A stretch of 64,000 nt of DNA from positions 62,001 to 126,000 of the forward strand of contig JAKVAX010000002.1 of assembly GCA_022447625.1 (NCBI GenBank), written 5' to 3'. The stretch is from Flavobacteriales bacterium. Lineage in GTDB: Bacteria > Bacteroidota > Bacteroidia > Flavobacteriales_D > Sanyastnellaceae. Below are positions 34,813-43,272 of this stretch, one piece after another. The notes under the pieces are model-generated. The model did no database searches, had not been told where the DNA came from, and saw only the letters and a list, made by a program, of their open reading frames with translations. A program made the position numbers and the translations under genes. Within the stretch, counting starts at the first letter, position 1. The number at the start of each line of letters is the position of its first letter.

Positions 34813-35559
34813 ATGCATGTGATCTTTAATCTCCTTGGTAAGCCCTATCGGGCGGAATTGAATAACGGCACTGATATCTCTATTCCCTTGGAATCTGGTG
34901 TAGGAAAAGTATCTGCTTGGTACGTACCTCCTATTGCAATTGAACCCGTTAAAGGTGACGGCTTTGTTGGGAGTGTGGCCCAAGGTGGTAGCGTCAACTT
35001 CAGAAACATCAGCTTTAATCCGCACGGTCATGGCACTCACACCGAATGTCTAGGTCACATCACAGAGACCCTGCATTCAGTCAACCAGAAAATTAAAGAG
35101 TATCACCTCGACGCTCAATTAATCACCGTTCATCCGAAGAAGCACAACGATGATCACGTCATTGAAGCAGATCAAATTCCTGATGGCGCACTGCCTTCTG
35201 CACTGATACTTCGAACGAGCCCGAATACAGCCTCTAAACTGACGCAACAGTATAGTGACACCAATCCTCCATATTTGAGCTCAGAATGCGCTAAGAAGAT
35301 CGTTTCTTCAGGTGTTCGACACTTATTGATTGACTTGCCCAGTGTTGATCGCGAAGTCGATGGTGGCGAATTACGTGCGCACCACATCTTCTGGCAAGTT
35401 GGTGCAGAAGAAAGACATGACGCAAGCATTACTGAAATGGTCTATGTGCCAGATGAAATCAGCGATGGATATTACTTCATGAATCTGCAATTCCCTCCAT
35501 TCGAGAATGACGCGAGCCCAAGCCGACCAATCATTTATCCAGCAGTACCGGCGTCGTGA
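34813..35559 (+). CDS. Cyclase/kynurenine-formamidase-family metal hydrolase
   Basis: The HxGTHxD-type zinc motif appears as NPHGHGTHTECLGHI, with Glu replacing the usual Asp after the second His. LIDLPSVDREVDGGELRAHHIFW carries the C-terminal metal and active-site residues of this fold. Members include arylformamidase (KynB) and cyclic amide hydrolases, and the substrate cannot be assigned here. The 248-residue length is right for the family. The gene overlaps the 3' end of the convergent sensor kinase gene by 25 bp. Confidence 0.72.
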   Translation: MHVIFNLLGKPYRAELNNGTDISIPLESGVGKVSAWYVPPIAIEPVKGDGFVGSVAQGGSVNFRNISFNPHGHGTHTECLGHITETLHSVNQKIKEYHLDAQLITVHPKKHNDDHVIEADQIPDGALPSALILRTSPNTASKLTQQYSDTNPPYLSSECAKKIVSSGVRHLLIDLPSVDREVDGGELRAHHIFWQVGAEERHDASITEMVYVPDEISDGYYFMNLQFPPFENDASPSRPIIYPAVPAS

Positions 35560-37013
35560 ACCGGTAATTCAACCATGAAAATACTTCCCTCTCCTGGGGT
35601 AGTCGTGAAACTGATGACACCCCCTGCTTGATCCACAATGTTGTGTACCATGGCTAGTCCAAGACCTGTGCCTGTTGACTTGGTGGTGAAGTTCGGTTGG
35701 AAAATCTTTGACTGCATGTCTTCAGGAATTCCCATTCCATCATCTTCAACCGTGGCAATGAGGTGGTCGTCTTTCCGCGATAGCGCCACCTTCACCTCGC
35801 CCACCCTATTTTCAGGAATCGCCTGAATGGCGTTCTTGATCAAATTATTGAATACGCGCAAAATTTGATCACGATCAATGTATACAGAAGTGTCAACTTC
35901 TTTACTTGGGCCGTTGTAAATGACTCGGGCATTCGTCTCGTCATGAAACAACTCAACACATCCGCTAATGGATTCGTTGAGATCAACACGCTCCCGTTGC
36001 GCCTTCGGCATCTTCGCAAAGTCGCTGAATTCGCTCGCGATATTGCTCAAAGCATCAATCTGCTCGATCATGGAATCAGCAAACTTCTTCAACTTTGGTT
36101 CAAACTCAGGATCATCGCTCTTAAACGAACGCTCCAAGTGTTGAACGCGCAGTTTCATAGGCGTCAATGGGTTCTTAATCTCATGGGCCACCTGCTTCGC
36201 CATTTCTCGCCAAGCGCTTTCCCTTTCTGATTTAGCCAGTTCACTGGCCGAACGCTTCACCTCATCCAGCATCCGGTTGTACTCGTTTACTAGAGCGCCA
36301 ATCTCGTCGTTACTATCCCATGAAATGGCTTCATTCCGTTGTTGAAGGTCAACATGTGCCATTCGCTTTCCAATCTTCTGAAGCGAAGAGGTGATGTAGT
36401 TCGAAAGGAAATACGCCAACAACGCCGCCCCCATGAACAAACCAACATAGATTTTCGTCAACTCGCGAAGGAAGGCGTTCAACTCGGCGCGGTCTACCTC
36501 ACGCTTATCGTAGCGCACGTTAGTCACCGCAATTGGGCGATCATCAACATCGCGGAAATACCAGTAAGCCATAATGTAGGTTCCGTGATCGACATCCTTC
36601 GCCATTTCTGCGCGGTCATTACCGGTGCTAAGCTGTTTTAAGATGGTATAATCGATCTCCTGAGCAAAGCCAAGGGCATCAAAGTTATTCTGACTCGAAC
36701 TAATCAGGAGGCGGCCTCTAAGGTCGTATAAGTTGATGGCCAGATTGTGAACGTCAGACAGCTCACAGATTTTATCCGTAAAGATGGTTGGCACCGAAGC
36801 AGTGGCCATGTAGCCATTCCCTTGTTGATCGAGGAAGTAGCGCATGCTTTCCTGGATGGCCAACTCTTTACGACTCAAGCGCGAGAGGTTATACTCTTCC
36901 TCCTGCTGTTTGAAGTTGATATAGGCCGTGATTCCTGAAGCCACGAAGGCTAAGAGAATAATGGTTAGCATCGAGAAATAGATGCGCTGACGTAATGTGA
37001 GATGGATGCCCAT
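35535..37013 (-). CDS. NtrY-like HAMP sensor histidine kinase
   Basis: A membrane-bound two-component kinase. TM1 is at residues about 9-29, a periplasmic sensor region follows to about 190, and then TM2 ([17 protein letters not shown]). A HAMP domain leads to the phosphoacceptor motif [15 protein letters not shown], the N box [13 protein letters not shown], the G1 box [11 protein letters not shown] and the G2 box [14 protein letters not shown]. No response regulator is next to it in the window. A dispersed-motif near copy is in the ATPase region. The start at [11 protein letters not shown] avoids an unneeded leader. Confidence 0.88.
   Translation of the reverse strand: MGIHLTLRQRIYFSMLTIILLAFVASGITAYINFKQQEEEYNLSRLSRKELAIQESMRYFLDQQGNGYMATASVPTIFTDKICELSDVHNLAINLYDLRGRLLISSSQNNFDALGFAQEIDYTILKQLSTGNDRAEMAKDVDHGTYIMAYWYFRDVDDRPIAVTNVRYDKREVDRAELNAFLRELTKIYVGLFMGAALLAYFLSNYITSSLQKIGKRMAHVDLQQRNEAISWDSNDEIGALVNEYNRMLDEVKRSASELAKSERESAWREMAKQVAHEIKNPLTPMKLRVQHLERSFKSDDPEFEPKLKKFADSMIEQIDALSNIASEFSDFAKMPKAQRERVDLNESISGCVELFHDETNARVIYNGPSKEVDTSVYIDRDQILRVFNNLIKNAIQAIPENRVGEVKVALSRKDDHLIATVEDDGMGIPEDMQSKIFQPNFTTKSTGTGLGLAMVHNIVDQAGGVISFTTTPGEGSIFMVELPVHDAGTAG
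35773..35785 (+). repeat. Dispersed motif, one-mismatch copy 7 (CGATAGCG)
   Basis: TTCCGCGATAGCG is antisense in the kinase gene and codes VALSRK. Confidence 0.6.
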
Positions 37014-37098
37014 ATTCTGTTTGGAAAGATACACGAAAGCACCGGGCTCTCGTCACTTCTTACCAGCATCAAAAAACATGCTAATATGAAAAACAAAA

Positions 37099-37125
37099 AG
37101 CCCCGCAAATGCGGGGCTTCTTTCC
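37099..37125 (-). terminator. Terminator of the ATP synthase operon
   Basis: AAGCCCCGC pairs with GCGGGGCTT around ATT-type loop AAT. On the minus strand it is followed by TTTTTGTTTTT. It lies 23 bp beyond the atpG stop. Confidence 0.85.
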
Positions 37126-37147
37126 ATCCTCAAAAATGTCCACGTTA

Positions 37148-38026
37148 TCAACCGTTGAGAGCTTCCGCTCCACCAACGATCTCGAGAATTTCATTTGTAA
37201 TCGACGCCTGACGAGCTTTGTTGTATGTCAACTTCAACTCTTTCAATAGGTCTGACGCGTTATCAGTCGCTTTGTGCATTGCCGTCATACGAGCTCCATG
37301 CTCACTAGCATGACTATCCAGCAGGGCCTTAAACAGTTGGAGACGAATTGAGTTCGGGATGATGTTCTCAACAATCTCTTCTCTGTTTGGCTCGAAGATG
37401 TATTCGGTAGCTGCGCTTCCGCCTTTTTCTGCCTTCGCAACAACTGGTAGCATTTGCTCCGTACTCACATCCTGCATGGCTGCATTCTTGAAGCTATTGT
37501 ATACTACGACTACTCGGTCATACTTCGCATCAGCGAATTGGCTCATTGCGATGGTCGCAACATCACCAGCATTTCCAAAGGTCAGGTCATCAAAGATCTC
37601 GTATGGAGTGTCTGAGTAACCTTCTGTTGTGTGGTGCGAAGTCTTGCTGAAGGCATCAGAAGCTTTCTTACCAAGTGAAAGTACATGAACGTTCTTTCCT
37701 GCGTAATCATCCGCAATTAGGCGTTTCACTTCTTTCACAATGTTGTTATTGAACGCTCCACAGAGACCGCGGTTAGAAGTAATCGCAATAACGAGTACGT
37801 TGTTCACCTCACGTTCAACACTGTATACACCTTCGCTGGAATCAAGGGTAGAGCTCACGTTCGCCAAGATCTCTTGCAGTTTCTCTGCGTAAGGGCGCAT
37901 CTGAGTAATAGCATCTTGGGCACGGCGAAGCTTCGCCGCAGACACCATTTTCATCGCCTGAGTGATCTGACGTGTTGATTGGACCGATGTAATCCTACTT
38001 CTTACCTCTTTGAGACCTCCAGCCAT
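37148..38026 (-). CDS. atpG: F-type ATP synthase subunit gamma
   Basis: The central rotor shaft. The N-terminal coiled coil GGLKEVRSRITSVQSTRQITQAMKMV (broken here by conserved positions) and the C-terminal helix ASEHGARMTAMHKATDNASDLL with LTYNKARQASITNEILEIVGGAEAL are hallmarks. 292 residues fits. It is last in the operon, two bases after atpA. Confidence 0.97.
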   Translation of the reverse strand: MAGGLKEVRSRITSVQSTRQITQAMKMVSAAKLRRAQDAITQMRPYAEKLQEILANVSSTLDSSEGVYSVEREVNNVLVIAITSNRGLCGAFNNNIVKEVKRLIADDYAGKNVHVLSLGKKASDAFSKTSHHTTEGYSDTPYEIFDDLTFGNAGDVATIAMSQFADAKYDRVVVVYNSFKNAAMQDVSTEQMLPVVAKAEKGGSAATEYIFEPNREEIVENIIPNSIRLQLFKALLDSHASEHGARMTAMHKATDNASDLLKELKLTYNKARQASITNEILEIVGGAEALNG

Positions 38027-38028
38027 GC

Positions 38029-39606
38029 TTATGCATATTTCGAAGTAAGCTCCGCTGCTGCGTCACGTAGTACTTGCTGTACTTCATCCGTCAATTTACC
38101 AGACTTCAATACGTCTAGGCTATCACGGTGCTTGTTACGCATGTAAGAGAGAAACTCTACTTCAAATTCTTTCACCTTGTTAACTGGAACTTTCGATACA
38201 AGACCTTTTGTTCCTAGGTAGATGATCGCAATCTGCTCTTCTACCGTCATTGGCGAGTTCTGTGCTTGCTTAAGGATCTCTACGTTACGGGCACCTTTGT
38301 CAAGTACTGCTTTCGTAGCGTCGTCAAGGTCAGAACCGAACTTCGCGAATGCTTCCAACTCGCGGTACTGTGCTTGGTCAAGCTTCAATGTACCCGCAAC
38401 TTTCTTCATCGACTTAATCTGTGCCGAACCTCCTACACGTGATACCGAGATACCTACGTTAATCGCTGGACGCACACCTGATAAGAACAGGCTCGACTCA
38501 AGGAAGATCTGTCCGTCGGTAATGGAAATTACGTTTGTTGGAATGTATGCAGAAACGTCACCTGCTTGTGTTTCAATAATTGGAAGGGCTGTCAAAGAAC
38601 CTCCTCCTTTCACGATACCTTTCATTGACTCAGGAAGATCGTTCATCTGAGCAGCAATCTCGTCAGAGTTAATCACCTTCGCTGCGCGCTCAAGAAGACG
38701 GCTGTGTAGGTAGAATACATCTCCTGGGTACGCCTCACGACCTGGAGGACGACGTAGAAGGAGTGATACCTCACGGTAAGCTACCGCTTGCTTAGAAAGA
38801 TCATCATATACAATCAATGCTGGGTTACCAGTATCACGGAAGAACTCTCCAATCGCAGCACCTGTAAATGGTGCGTAGAACTGAAGCGGTGCAGGGTCAG
38901 ATGCGTTCGCCGCAACAACTACTGTGTAGTCCATTGCTCCTGCGTCTTCCAACGTCTTCACGATTCCAGCTACTGTTGATCCTTTCTGACCTACGGCAAC
39001 ATAGATACAGAATACAGGCTCACCGCGCTCGTAGAACTCACGCTGGTTGATAATCGTATCGATCGCAACTGTAGTTTTACCTGTCTGACGGTCACCAATG
39101 ATCAACTCACGCTGACCACGACCGATTGGAATCATCGCGTCAATCGCCTTGATACCTGTCTGTAGTGGCTCGTTTACTGGCTGACGGTAGATAACTCCTG
39201 GTGCTTTACGCTCGATCGGCATTTCGTAAAGGTCACCTTCGATAGGTCCTTTACCGTCGATCGGCTCACCAAGTGTATTTACAACACGACCAAGCATTCC
39301 TTTACCGGCGTTCACAGACGCGATCAAACCAGTACGTTTCACGCTTGATCCTTCTTTTAGGTTTCCTGAAGGACCTAGAAGTACGGCACCTACGTTATCT
39401 TCCTCAAGGTTAAGTACGATACCGCGAACTCCGTTCTCGAACTCGATAAGCTCACCAGACTGTACGTTTGACAGTCCGTAGATACGGGCAATACCATCAC
39501 CTACCTGAAGAACCGTTCCTACTTCTTCAAGTTCTGCTTCTGACTTTACGCCAGAAAGTTGTTCTCTGAGGATCGCAGATACTTCTGCGGGTTTCAAATC
39601 AGCCAT
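38029..39606 (-). CDS. atpA: F-type ATP synthase subunit alpha
   Basis: The non-catalytic nucleotide-binding subunit of F1. The Walker A loop is GDRQTGKT, the Walker B region is [15 protein letters not shown], and [25 protein letters not shown] is conserved. The catalytic-site arginine lies in [10 protein letters not shown]. 525 residues matches Bacteroidota homologues. Confidence 0.98.
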   Translation of the reverse strand: MADLKPAEVSAILREQLSGVKSEAELEEVGTVLQVGDGIARIYGLSNVQSGELIEFENGVRGIVLNLEEDNVGAVLLGPSGNLKEGSSVKRTGLIASVNAGKGMLGRVVNTLGEPIDGKGPIEGDLYEMPIERKAPGVIYRQPVNEPLQTGIKAIDAMIPIGRGQRELIIGDRQTGKTTVAIDTIINQREFYERGEPVFCIYVAVGQKGSTVAGIVKTLEDAGAMDYTVVVAANASDPAPLQFYAPFTGAAIGEFFRDTGNPALIVYDDLSKQAVAYREVSLLLRRPPGREAYPGDVFYLHSRLLERAAKVINSDEIAAQMNDLPESMKGIVKGGGSLTALPIIETQAGDVSAYIPTNVISITDGQIFLESSLFLSGVRPAINVGISVSRVGGSAQIKSMKKVAGTLKLDQAQYRELEAFAKFGSDLDDATKAVLDKGARNVEILKQAQNSPMTVEEQIAIIYLGTKGLVSKVPVNKVKEFEVEFLSYMRNKHRDSLDVLKSGKLTDEVQQVLRDAAAELTSKYA

Positions 39607-39649
39607 TGGATGACGTTTGTTTTGTCCCGAAACGTCGGGACTATTTCAA

Positions 39650-40210
39650 TTATAGCGCTGCTTCGTACGTATCGTCGTCAAACTCGCGGTGGAGTTTTCT
39701 GAACTGACTAAGTACCGAAGCATCGATCATCTTGTCTTCGACCTTAAGAACGAATCCACCAACGATGGCTGGATCTACGCTCTCTTCGATCTCTACAGCT
39801 CCTCCCGAATTCAGCTTCGACACGATCGCATTGATCTTGGCGCGCGCCTCTTCAGTCAGTGCAGTAGCAGTTATAACTTGTGCGGATAGAATGCCTTTAC
39901 GCTTCTTCGTGAGCTCAAGGAAATGCGTTGCCACCTCAGCTAGCACCGCTTCACGACCTTTTGCGGTCATGATGCCGATGAATCCTGTAGTCATCTCCGT
40001 GATGTGAGATCCAAAGAGCGTTTTCAGGATATTCTCCTTCTTATCGCCCTTTACAACTGGACTTAGCAACAACAGCTCAAGATCTCGAGACTCTTGGATC
40101 GTAGAGGAGATAAGGCGCATGTCTTTTTCGACAGCGTCTACCTCGTTACGTTCCGTAGCGAGATCCAGGAGCGACTTGGCGTATCTATGTGCTACTTTCG
40201 GGTTACGCAT
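39650..40210 (-). CDS. atpH: F-type ATP synthase subunit delta
   Basis: The stator subunit linking b to F1. Helical N-terminal domain (VAHRYAKSLLDLATERNEV) and the C-terminal signature VDPAIVGGFVLKVEDKMIDASV are typical of OSCP/delta. 186 residues is usual. It sits between atpF (5 bp) and atpA (43 bp). Confidence 0.96.
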   Translation of the reverse strand: MRNPKVAHRYAKSLLDLATERNEVDAVEKDMRLISSTIQESRDLELLLLSPVVKGDKKENILKTLFGSHITEMTTGFIGIMTAKGREAVLAEVATHFLELTKKRKGILSAQVITATALTEEARAKINAIVSKLNSGGAVEIEESVDPAIVGGFVLKVEDKMIDASVLSQFRKLHREFDDDTYEAAL

Positions 40211-40215
40211 TTCAA

Positions 40216-40713
40216 TTAATTGAGGTCAGTTTCCTGAAGCAATTTGTCAACGAGCGCCTTCTGGCTATCGTCGCTTGAAAGGCTCTGACGAACAACTTTC
40301 TCAGCGATTTCCAGTGAAAGCATAGCCACGTGCTCTTTTAGGTCAGCAAGGGCAGCTGCTTTCTCTGTTTCGATAGCTTCGCGTGCGCTGTTCACCATTT
40401 TCTCAGCCTCTTCCTTGGCTTGGTTTTTCGCGTCAGCGATCATCGAGTCTTTCAACTCACGTGCTTCCTTCAGGATATTGTCACGCTCAACGCGTGCTTC
40501 CTGAAGCAACTTTTCGTTGTCAGACTTTAGATCTGCAATATCCTGACGAGCCTTCTCAGCCTCGTTCAGTGATTCAGCGATCGATTCTTCACGTTCCTTC
40601 AGTCCTTTCAAGATCGGGCCCCACGCCGCACGGCGAAGGATGATCAAGACAATGATGAAGGCAATTGAAGCCCAAACCATGGTGCCGAGACTCGGCGAGA
40701 GCAAAGCATCCAT
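40216..40713 (-). CDS. atpF: F-type ATP synthase subunit b
   Basis: The peripheral stalk. A single N-terminal membrane helix (LGTMVWASIAFIIVLIILRR) is followed by a long, highly charged coiled coil (LKEREESIAESLNEAEKARQ; AKNQAKEEAEKMVNSAREA). 165 residues is standard. Confidence 0.96.
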   Translation of the reverse strand: MDALLSPSLGTMVWASIAFIIVLIILRRAAWGPILKGLKEREESIAESLNEAEKARQDIADLKSDNEKLLQEARVERDNILKEARELKDSMIADAKNQAKEEAEKMVNSAREAIETEKAAALADLKEHVAMLSLEIAEKVVRQSLSSDDSQKALVDKLLQETDLN

Positions 40714-40735
40714 ATCTTCTAAATGGGTTTCTTAA

Positions 40736-40981
40736 TTATCCTAGAGCTACAAGGAGGCAAACGATCACTGCGAATAGCGCTACACCTTCTACAAGTGCCG
40801 CAGCTACGATCATGTTCGCACGGAGGTCACCAGTTGACTCAGGCTGACGAGCCATCGCTTCTAGTGCCGATCCACCGATACGACCGATACCAATACCTGC
40901 ACCGATTACGGCTGCACCAGCTCCTAGGCCTGCAAGACCTTGGTTCATTAGAGTGTCGATAAGAACAGTTAGCAATTCCAT
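40736..40981 (-). CDS. atpE: F-type ATP synthase subunit c
   Basis: The rotor ring subunit, 81 residues with two membrane helices around the polar loop EAMARQPES. The ion-carrying carboxylate is Glu65 in ALVEGVALFA. The first helix has glycine repeats (GAGAAVIGAGIGIG) and lacks the Gln usual in Na+-binding rings, and Glu65 is followed by Gly-Val, so proton coupling is the likelier case. Confidence 0.97.
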   Translation of the reverse strand: MELLTVLIDTLMNQGLAGLGAGAAVIGAGIGIGRIGGSALEAMARQPESTGDLRANMIVAAALVEGVALFAVIVCLLVALG

Positions 40982-40999
40982 TGTTCTTTATTTATTGGG

Positions 41000-42154
41000 T
41001 TAATGATGTGCTTCTTGAGTGGCGTCTCCGAAGTAGAGTGCTGCCAGTAGAGTGAATACGTACGCCTGAAGGAATGCTACTAGCAACTCCAGGAAGAACA
41101 TGAACACCATGAAGGCAACGGCTCCAACTCCAACCCCGAATCCTAGACCTGTGCTTGTCTGTCCGAAGATCACTACAAGACTCACGAACGCCAAGATGTC
41201 GATGTGACCTGCACTGATGTTGGCAGTCAAACGGATCATAAGAACCGTTGGTTTAAGAAGAATACCTACAAATTCAATTGGGATAAGAATAAACTTAATC
41301 GGAAGCGGTACTCCCGGAGGCCATAGAATGTGGCCCCAGTAGTGCTTGTTTCCGTTAATCGTTGTGATGATGAACACGAATGCTGCAAGCACCAATGTCA
41401 CACCCAACGTACCTGTGATGTTGAACCCACCCAGGAATGGTACCAGACCAAGTAGGTTACACATCCAGATAAAGAAGAATACTGTCAACAGGAACGGCAA
41501 GAACCTGTCTGCCTTCTTTGCTCCTAGTGAAGGGATCGCCACCTCATCACGAATGAAAAGGATAAGTGGCTCCAATGCGTTTTGTAATCCGGTTGGCGCT
41601 TGGCCTGCGCGCTTCGTGTACGCTTTACCAACTGAACGGAAAACCAAGATCATGATCAACATGATCATCAACATACCGAATACTGACTTTGTAATCGAAA
41701 GGTCAAATGGCTGTGCTCCAATCACCGGATGTGTGTCGTGGTCGATTGGTGCGTAAGAACCATGTGCATCCGCTTCCGCGTTAGCGTATAAAATCTTGTC
41801 GTGGTAATTCACTACATACTGACCGTCACCGATATCCACACGCTCTATTCCCTGATCATCGTGGTGGAAAGCAGAAGACATGAACATCTTCAATCCATTG
41901 TCTGTCCAAAGAATAACTGGGAGTGGAATACTTACTTCAGGAATACCTTCGGCGTGGTCTCCGAAAAGGTGGATAGAGTGTGAATCAGCAATGTGGTGAA
42001 TAATGTACTCCCCTGCCTGGAACTCAGCCTTTTCAGCATGGTCATCACCGTGTCCTTCGCCAGAGCCTGACGCCAGCACAGAAGGTGCCATAAACATAGC
42101 CGCGGCTACGAGGATTAGGACTTGGAAAAAAGAAGAAATCTTATGAAGATTCAT
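41000..42154 (-). CDS. atpB: F-type ATP synthase subunit a, long form
   Basis: The stator half-channel subunit. The key arginine is in MIRLTANISAGHI. NLLGLVPFLGGFNITGTLG and the closing ELLVAFLQAYVFTLLAALYFG are conserved. The first roughly 160 residues form a signal-like helix and a soluble, His/Asp-rich domain (SGSGEGHGDDHAEKAEF) before the first channel helix. That N-terminal extension, giving 384 residues rather than about 270, is a known trait of Bacteroidota. A variant of the dispersed motif is in the extension (YANAEADAHG). Confidence 0.96.
   Translation of the reverse strand: MNLHKISSFFQVLILVAAAMFMAPSVLASGSGEGHGDDHAEKAEFQAGEYIIHHIADSHSIHLFGDHAEGIPEVSIPLPVILWTDNGLKMFMSSAFHHDDQGIERVDIGDGQYVVNYHDKILYANAEADAHGSYAPIDHDTHPVIGAQPFDLSITKSVFGMLMIMLIMILVFRSVGKAYTKRAGQAPTGLQNALEPLILFIRDEVAIPSLGAKKADRFLPFLLTVFFFIWMCNLLGLVPFLGGFNITGTLGVTLVLAAFVFIITTINGNKHYWGHILWPPGVPLPIKFILIPIEFVGILLKPTVLMIRLTANISAGHIDILAFVSLVVIFGQTSTGLGFGVGVGAVAFMVFMFFLELLVAFLQAYVFTLLAALYFGDATQEAHH
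41774..41786 (+). repeat. Dispersed motif, one-mismatch copy 8 (CGTTAGCG)
   Basis: TTCCGCGTTAGCG is antisense in atpB and codes YANAEA in the extra N-terminal domain. Confidence 0.7.
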
Positions 42155-42189
42155 CGCCTTGGTTTATCAACCCCTTGTAAAAATCGGTG

Positions 42190-42218
42190 CAAAAGTAGGG
42201 ATTAAATCTGGCTGGCAA
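42190..42218 (-). promoter_or_regulatory. Candidate promoter of atpBEFHAG
   Basis: On the minus strand TTG (42218-42216) and TACTTTTG (42197-42190) are 18 bp apart, near the Bacteroidota consensus. It lies 36 bp upstream of the atpB start in the 122-bp gap after the AtpI-like gene. Confidence 0.45.
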
Positions 42219-42276
42219 GGCATTCCTCGCAAAAAAATTAACTGAATGTTACCTGAAGCAGCTAACTGTGGAAAAC

Positions 42277-42669
42277 TCAGTCGTTCTCATTCCCTTCTTG
42301 CTGGCTGATTTGGCGCTGTTTCATCGCTGAACGCACCAGTAAAATGGTGAATGACATATAGGTCACGAATAATGCGATGACAAAGGAAATGGCATCATCT
42401 TTTATTAACAATAGATACAAAAGGGTGACCACCATGGCCACCATTAACTTGATACCAATAACCCCCGTGAAGGCTGCTACGAATCTGCCCGGACTTTTCG
42501 TCTCCGAGCGTTCCATCATGCGTTTTGAAAGTAGGTTGATAAACCCAAAAACAACGATCATCGCCGGGATGGCCCAAACATATGGCTGATTGAACCCATA
42601 CACCACCACCATATAAAGCGCTACCAATAACGCGGTAACCAGAAGGTTTGAGACTAGAAAACGTTTCAT
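42277..42669 (-). CDS. Four-helix membrane protein in the AtpI position
   Basis: The 130-residue product has four predicted membrane helices (FLVSNLLVTALLVALYMVVV, VWAIPAMIVVFGFINLL, FVAAFTGVIGIKLMVAMVV, DAISFVIALFVTYMSFTILL) and a charged C-terminus. Position between atpZ and atpB matches the AtpI-like proteins that help assemble the c-ring or carry Mg2+, but sequence similarity cannot be judged by eye. Its start overlaps the atpZ stop as ATGA. Confidence 0.7.
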   Translation of the reverse strand: MKRFLVSNLLVTALLVALYMVVVYGFNQPYVWAIPAMIVVFGFINLLSKRMMERSETKSPGRFVAAFTGVIGIKLMVAMVVTLLYLLLIKDDAISFVIALFVTYMSFTILLVRSAMKQRQISQQEGNEND

Positions 42670-42887
42670 TTCTTCATTAGGTCTTTGATGGCATAGTACA
42701 TGCCTGCGGAAACACCGACGAGCGCTCCGGCGATCGTCCAGCCAGGGGTTTCGTTACCCTGGTATTCGTCTAGTTTGATTCCTCCATAGATGAACAGCCC
42801 GATGGTCGCTGCCATCGTGAATGCCATTCCGGAGTATCTTAGGAATGCGTTAGGCCGTGCGTTCTTCTGCTCTTGCTCCTTCGTCAC
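42666..42887 (-). CDS. AtpZ-family ATP synthase accessory protein
   Basis: Two membrane helices (YSGMAFTMAATIGLFIYGG and TIAGALVGVSAGMYYAIKDL) separated by KLDEYQGNETPG match the AtpZ/F0F1 gene-1 family, proposed to work with AtpI in ion transport or rotor assembly. GTG at 42887 gives a 73-residue protein with the right N-terminal length. The only in-frame ATGs are too far up- or downstream. This places the start 38 bp inside the bactofilin gene. Confidence 0.75.
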   Translation of the reverse strand: MTKEQEQKNARPNAFLRYSGMAFTMAATIGLFIYGGIKLDEYQGNETPGWTIAGALVGVSAGMYYAIKDLMKK

Positions 42888-43269
42888 GGCTGGAAATATC
42901 CTTGATCTTGCTTCCCATGTGTAGGGTACCTGCAAGCTTAGCCCCAGGTTCAATGCTCAACTGACCGTAGTGAATCTCTCCCTCCATTTGAGCCGACGCC
43001 TTTAGCGACAAGAGCTCTTCAACGCCTAGCTTTCCGGTAAGCTTGCCTTCTACTTCGCAATTCTGGCAACGAACGGTTCCGTTTACAGACCCCTGAGGCC
43101 CGATAACCAAACGTCCTTTCGTCTCAAGGTCTCCCTCGAAAGATCCGTCGATACGAATGTTGCTTTCACAAGAAACCTCGCCTTTGAAACGCGTTCCTTC
43201 CACAATGCGGTTAATGCCGCGCTCGATGTTGTTGTCGATGCTTCTTGCCATCTTGTCTTTCTTCAGCAT
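42850..43269 (-). CDS. Bactofilin
   Basis: A small cytoskeletal polymer-forming protein. Residues about 20-120 are the beta-helical bactofilin core, with the repeating pattern RFKGEVSCESNIRIDGSFEG, LVIGPQGSVNGTVRC and EGKLTGKLGVEELLSLKASA. Terminal tails are short and charged. The gene is four bases downstream of sprE. Bactofilins often organise cell-wall enzymes, and an M23 peptidase gene is divergently placed on the other side of sprE, as in other Bacteroidota, so a shape or surface-export module is plausible. Confidence 0.92.
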   Translation of the reverse strand: MLKKDKMARSIDNNIERGINRIVEGTRFKGEVSCESNIRIDGSFEGDLETKGRLVIGPQGSVNGTVRCQNCEVEGKLTGKLGVEELLSLKASAQMEGEIHYGQLSIEPGAKLAGTLHMGSKIKDISSRDEGARAEERTA

Positions 43270-43272
43270 AGC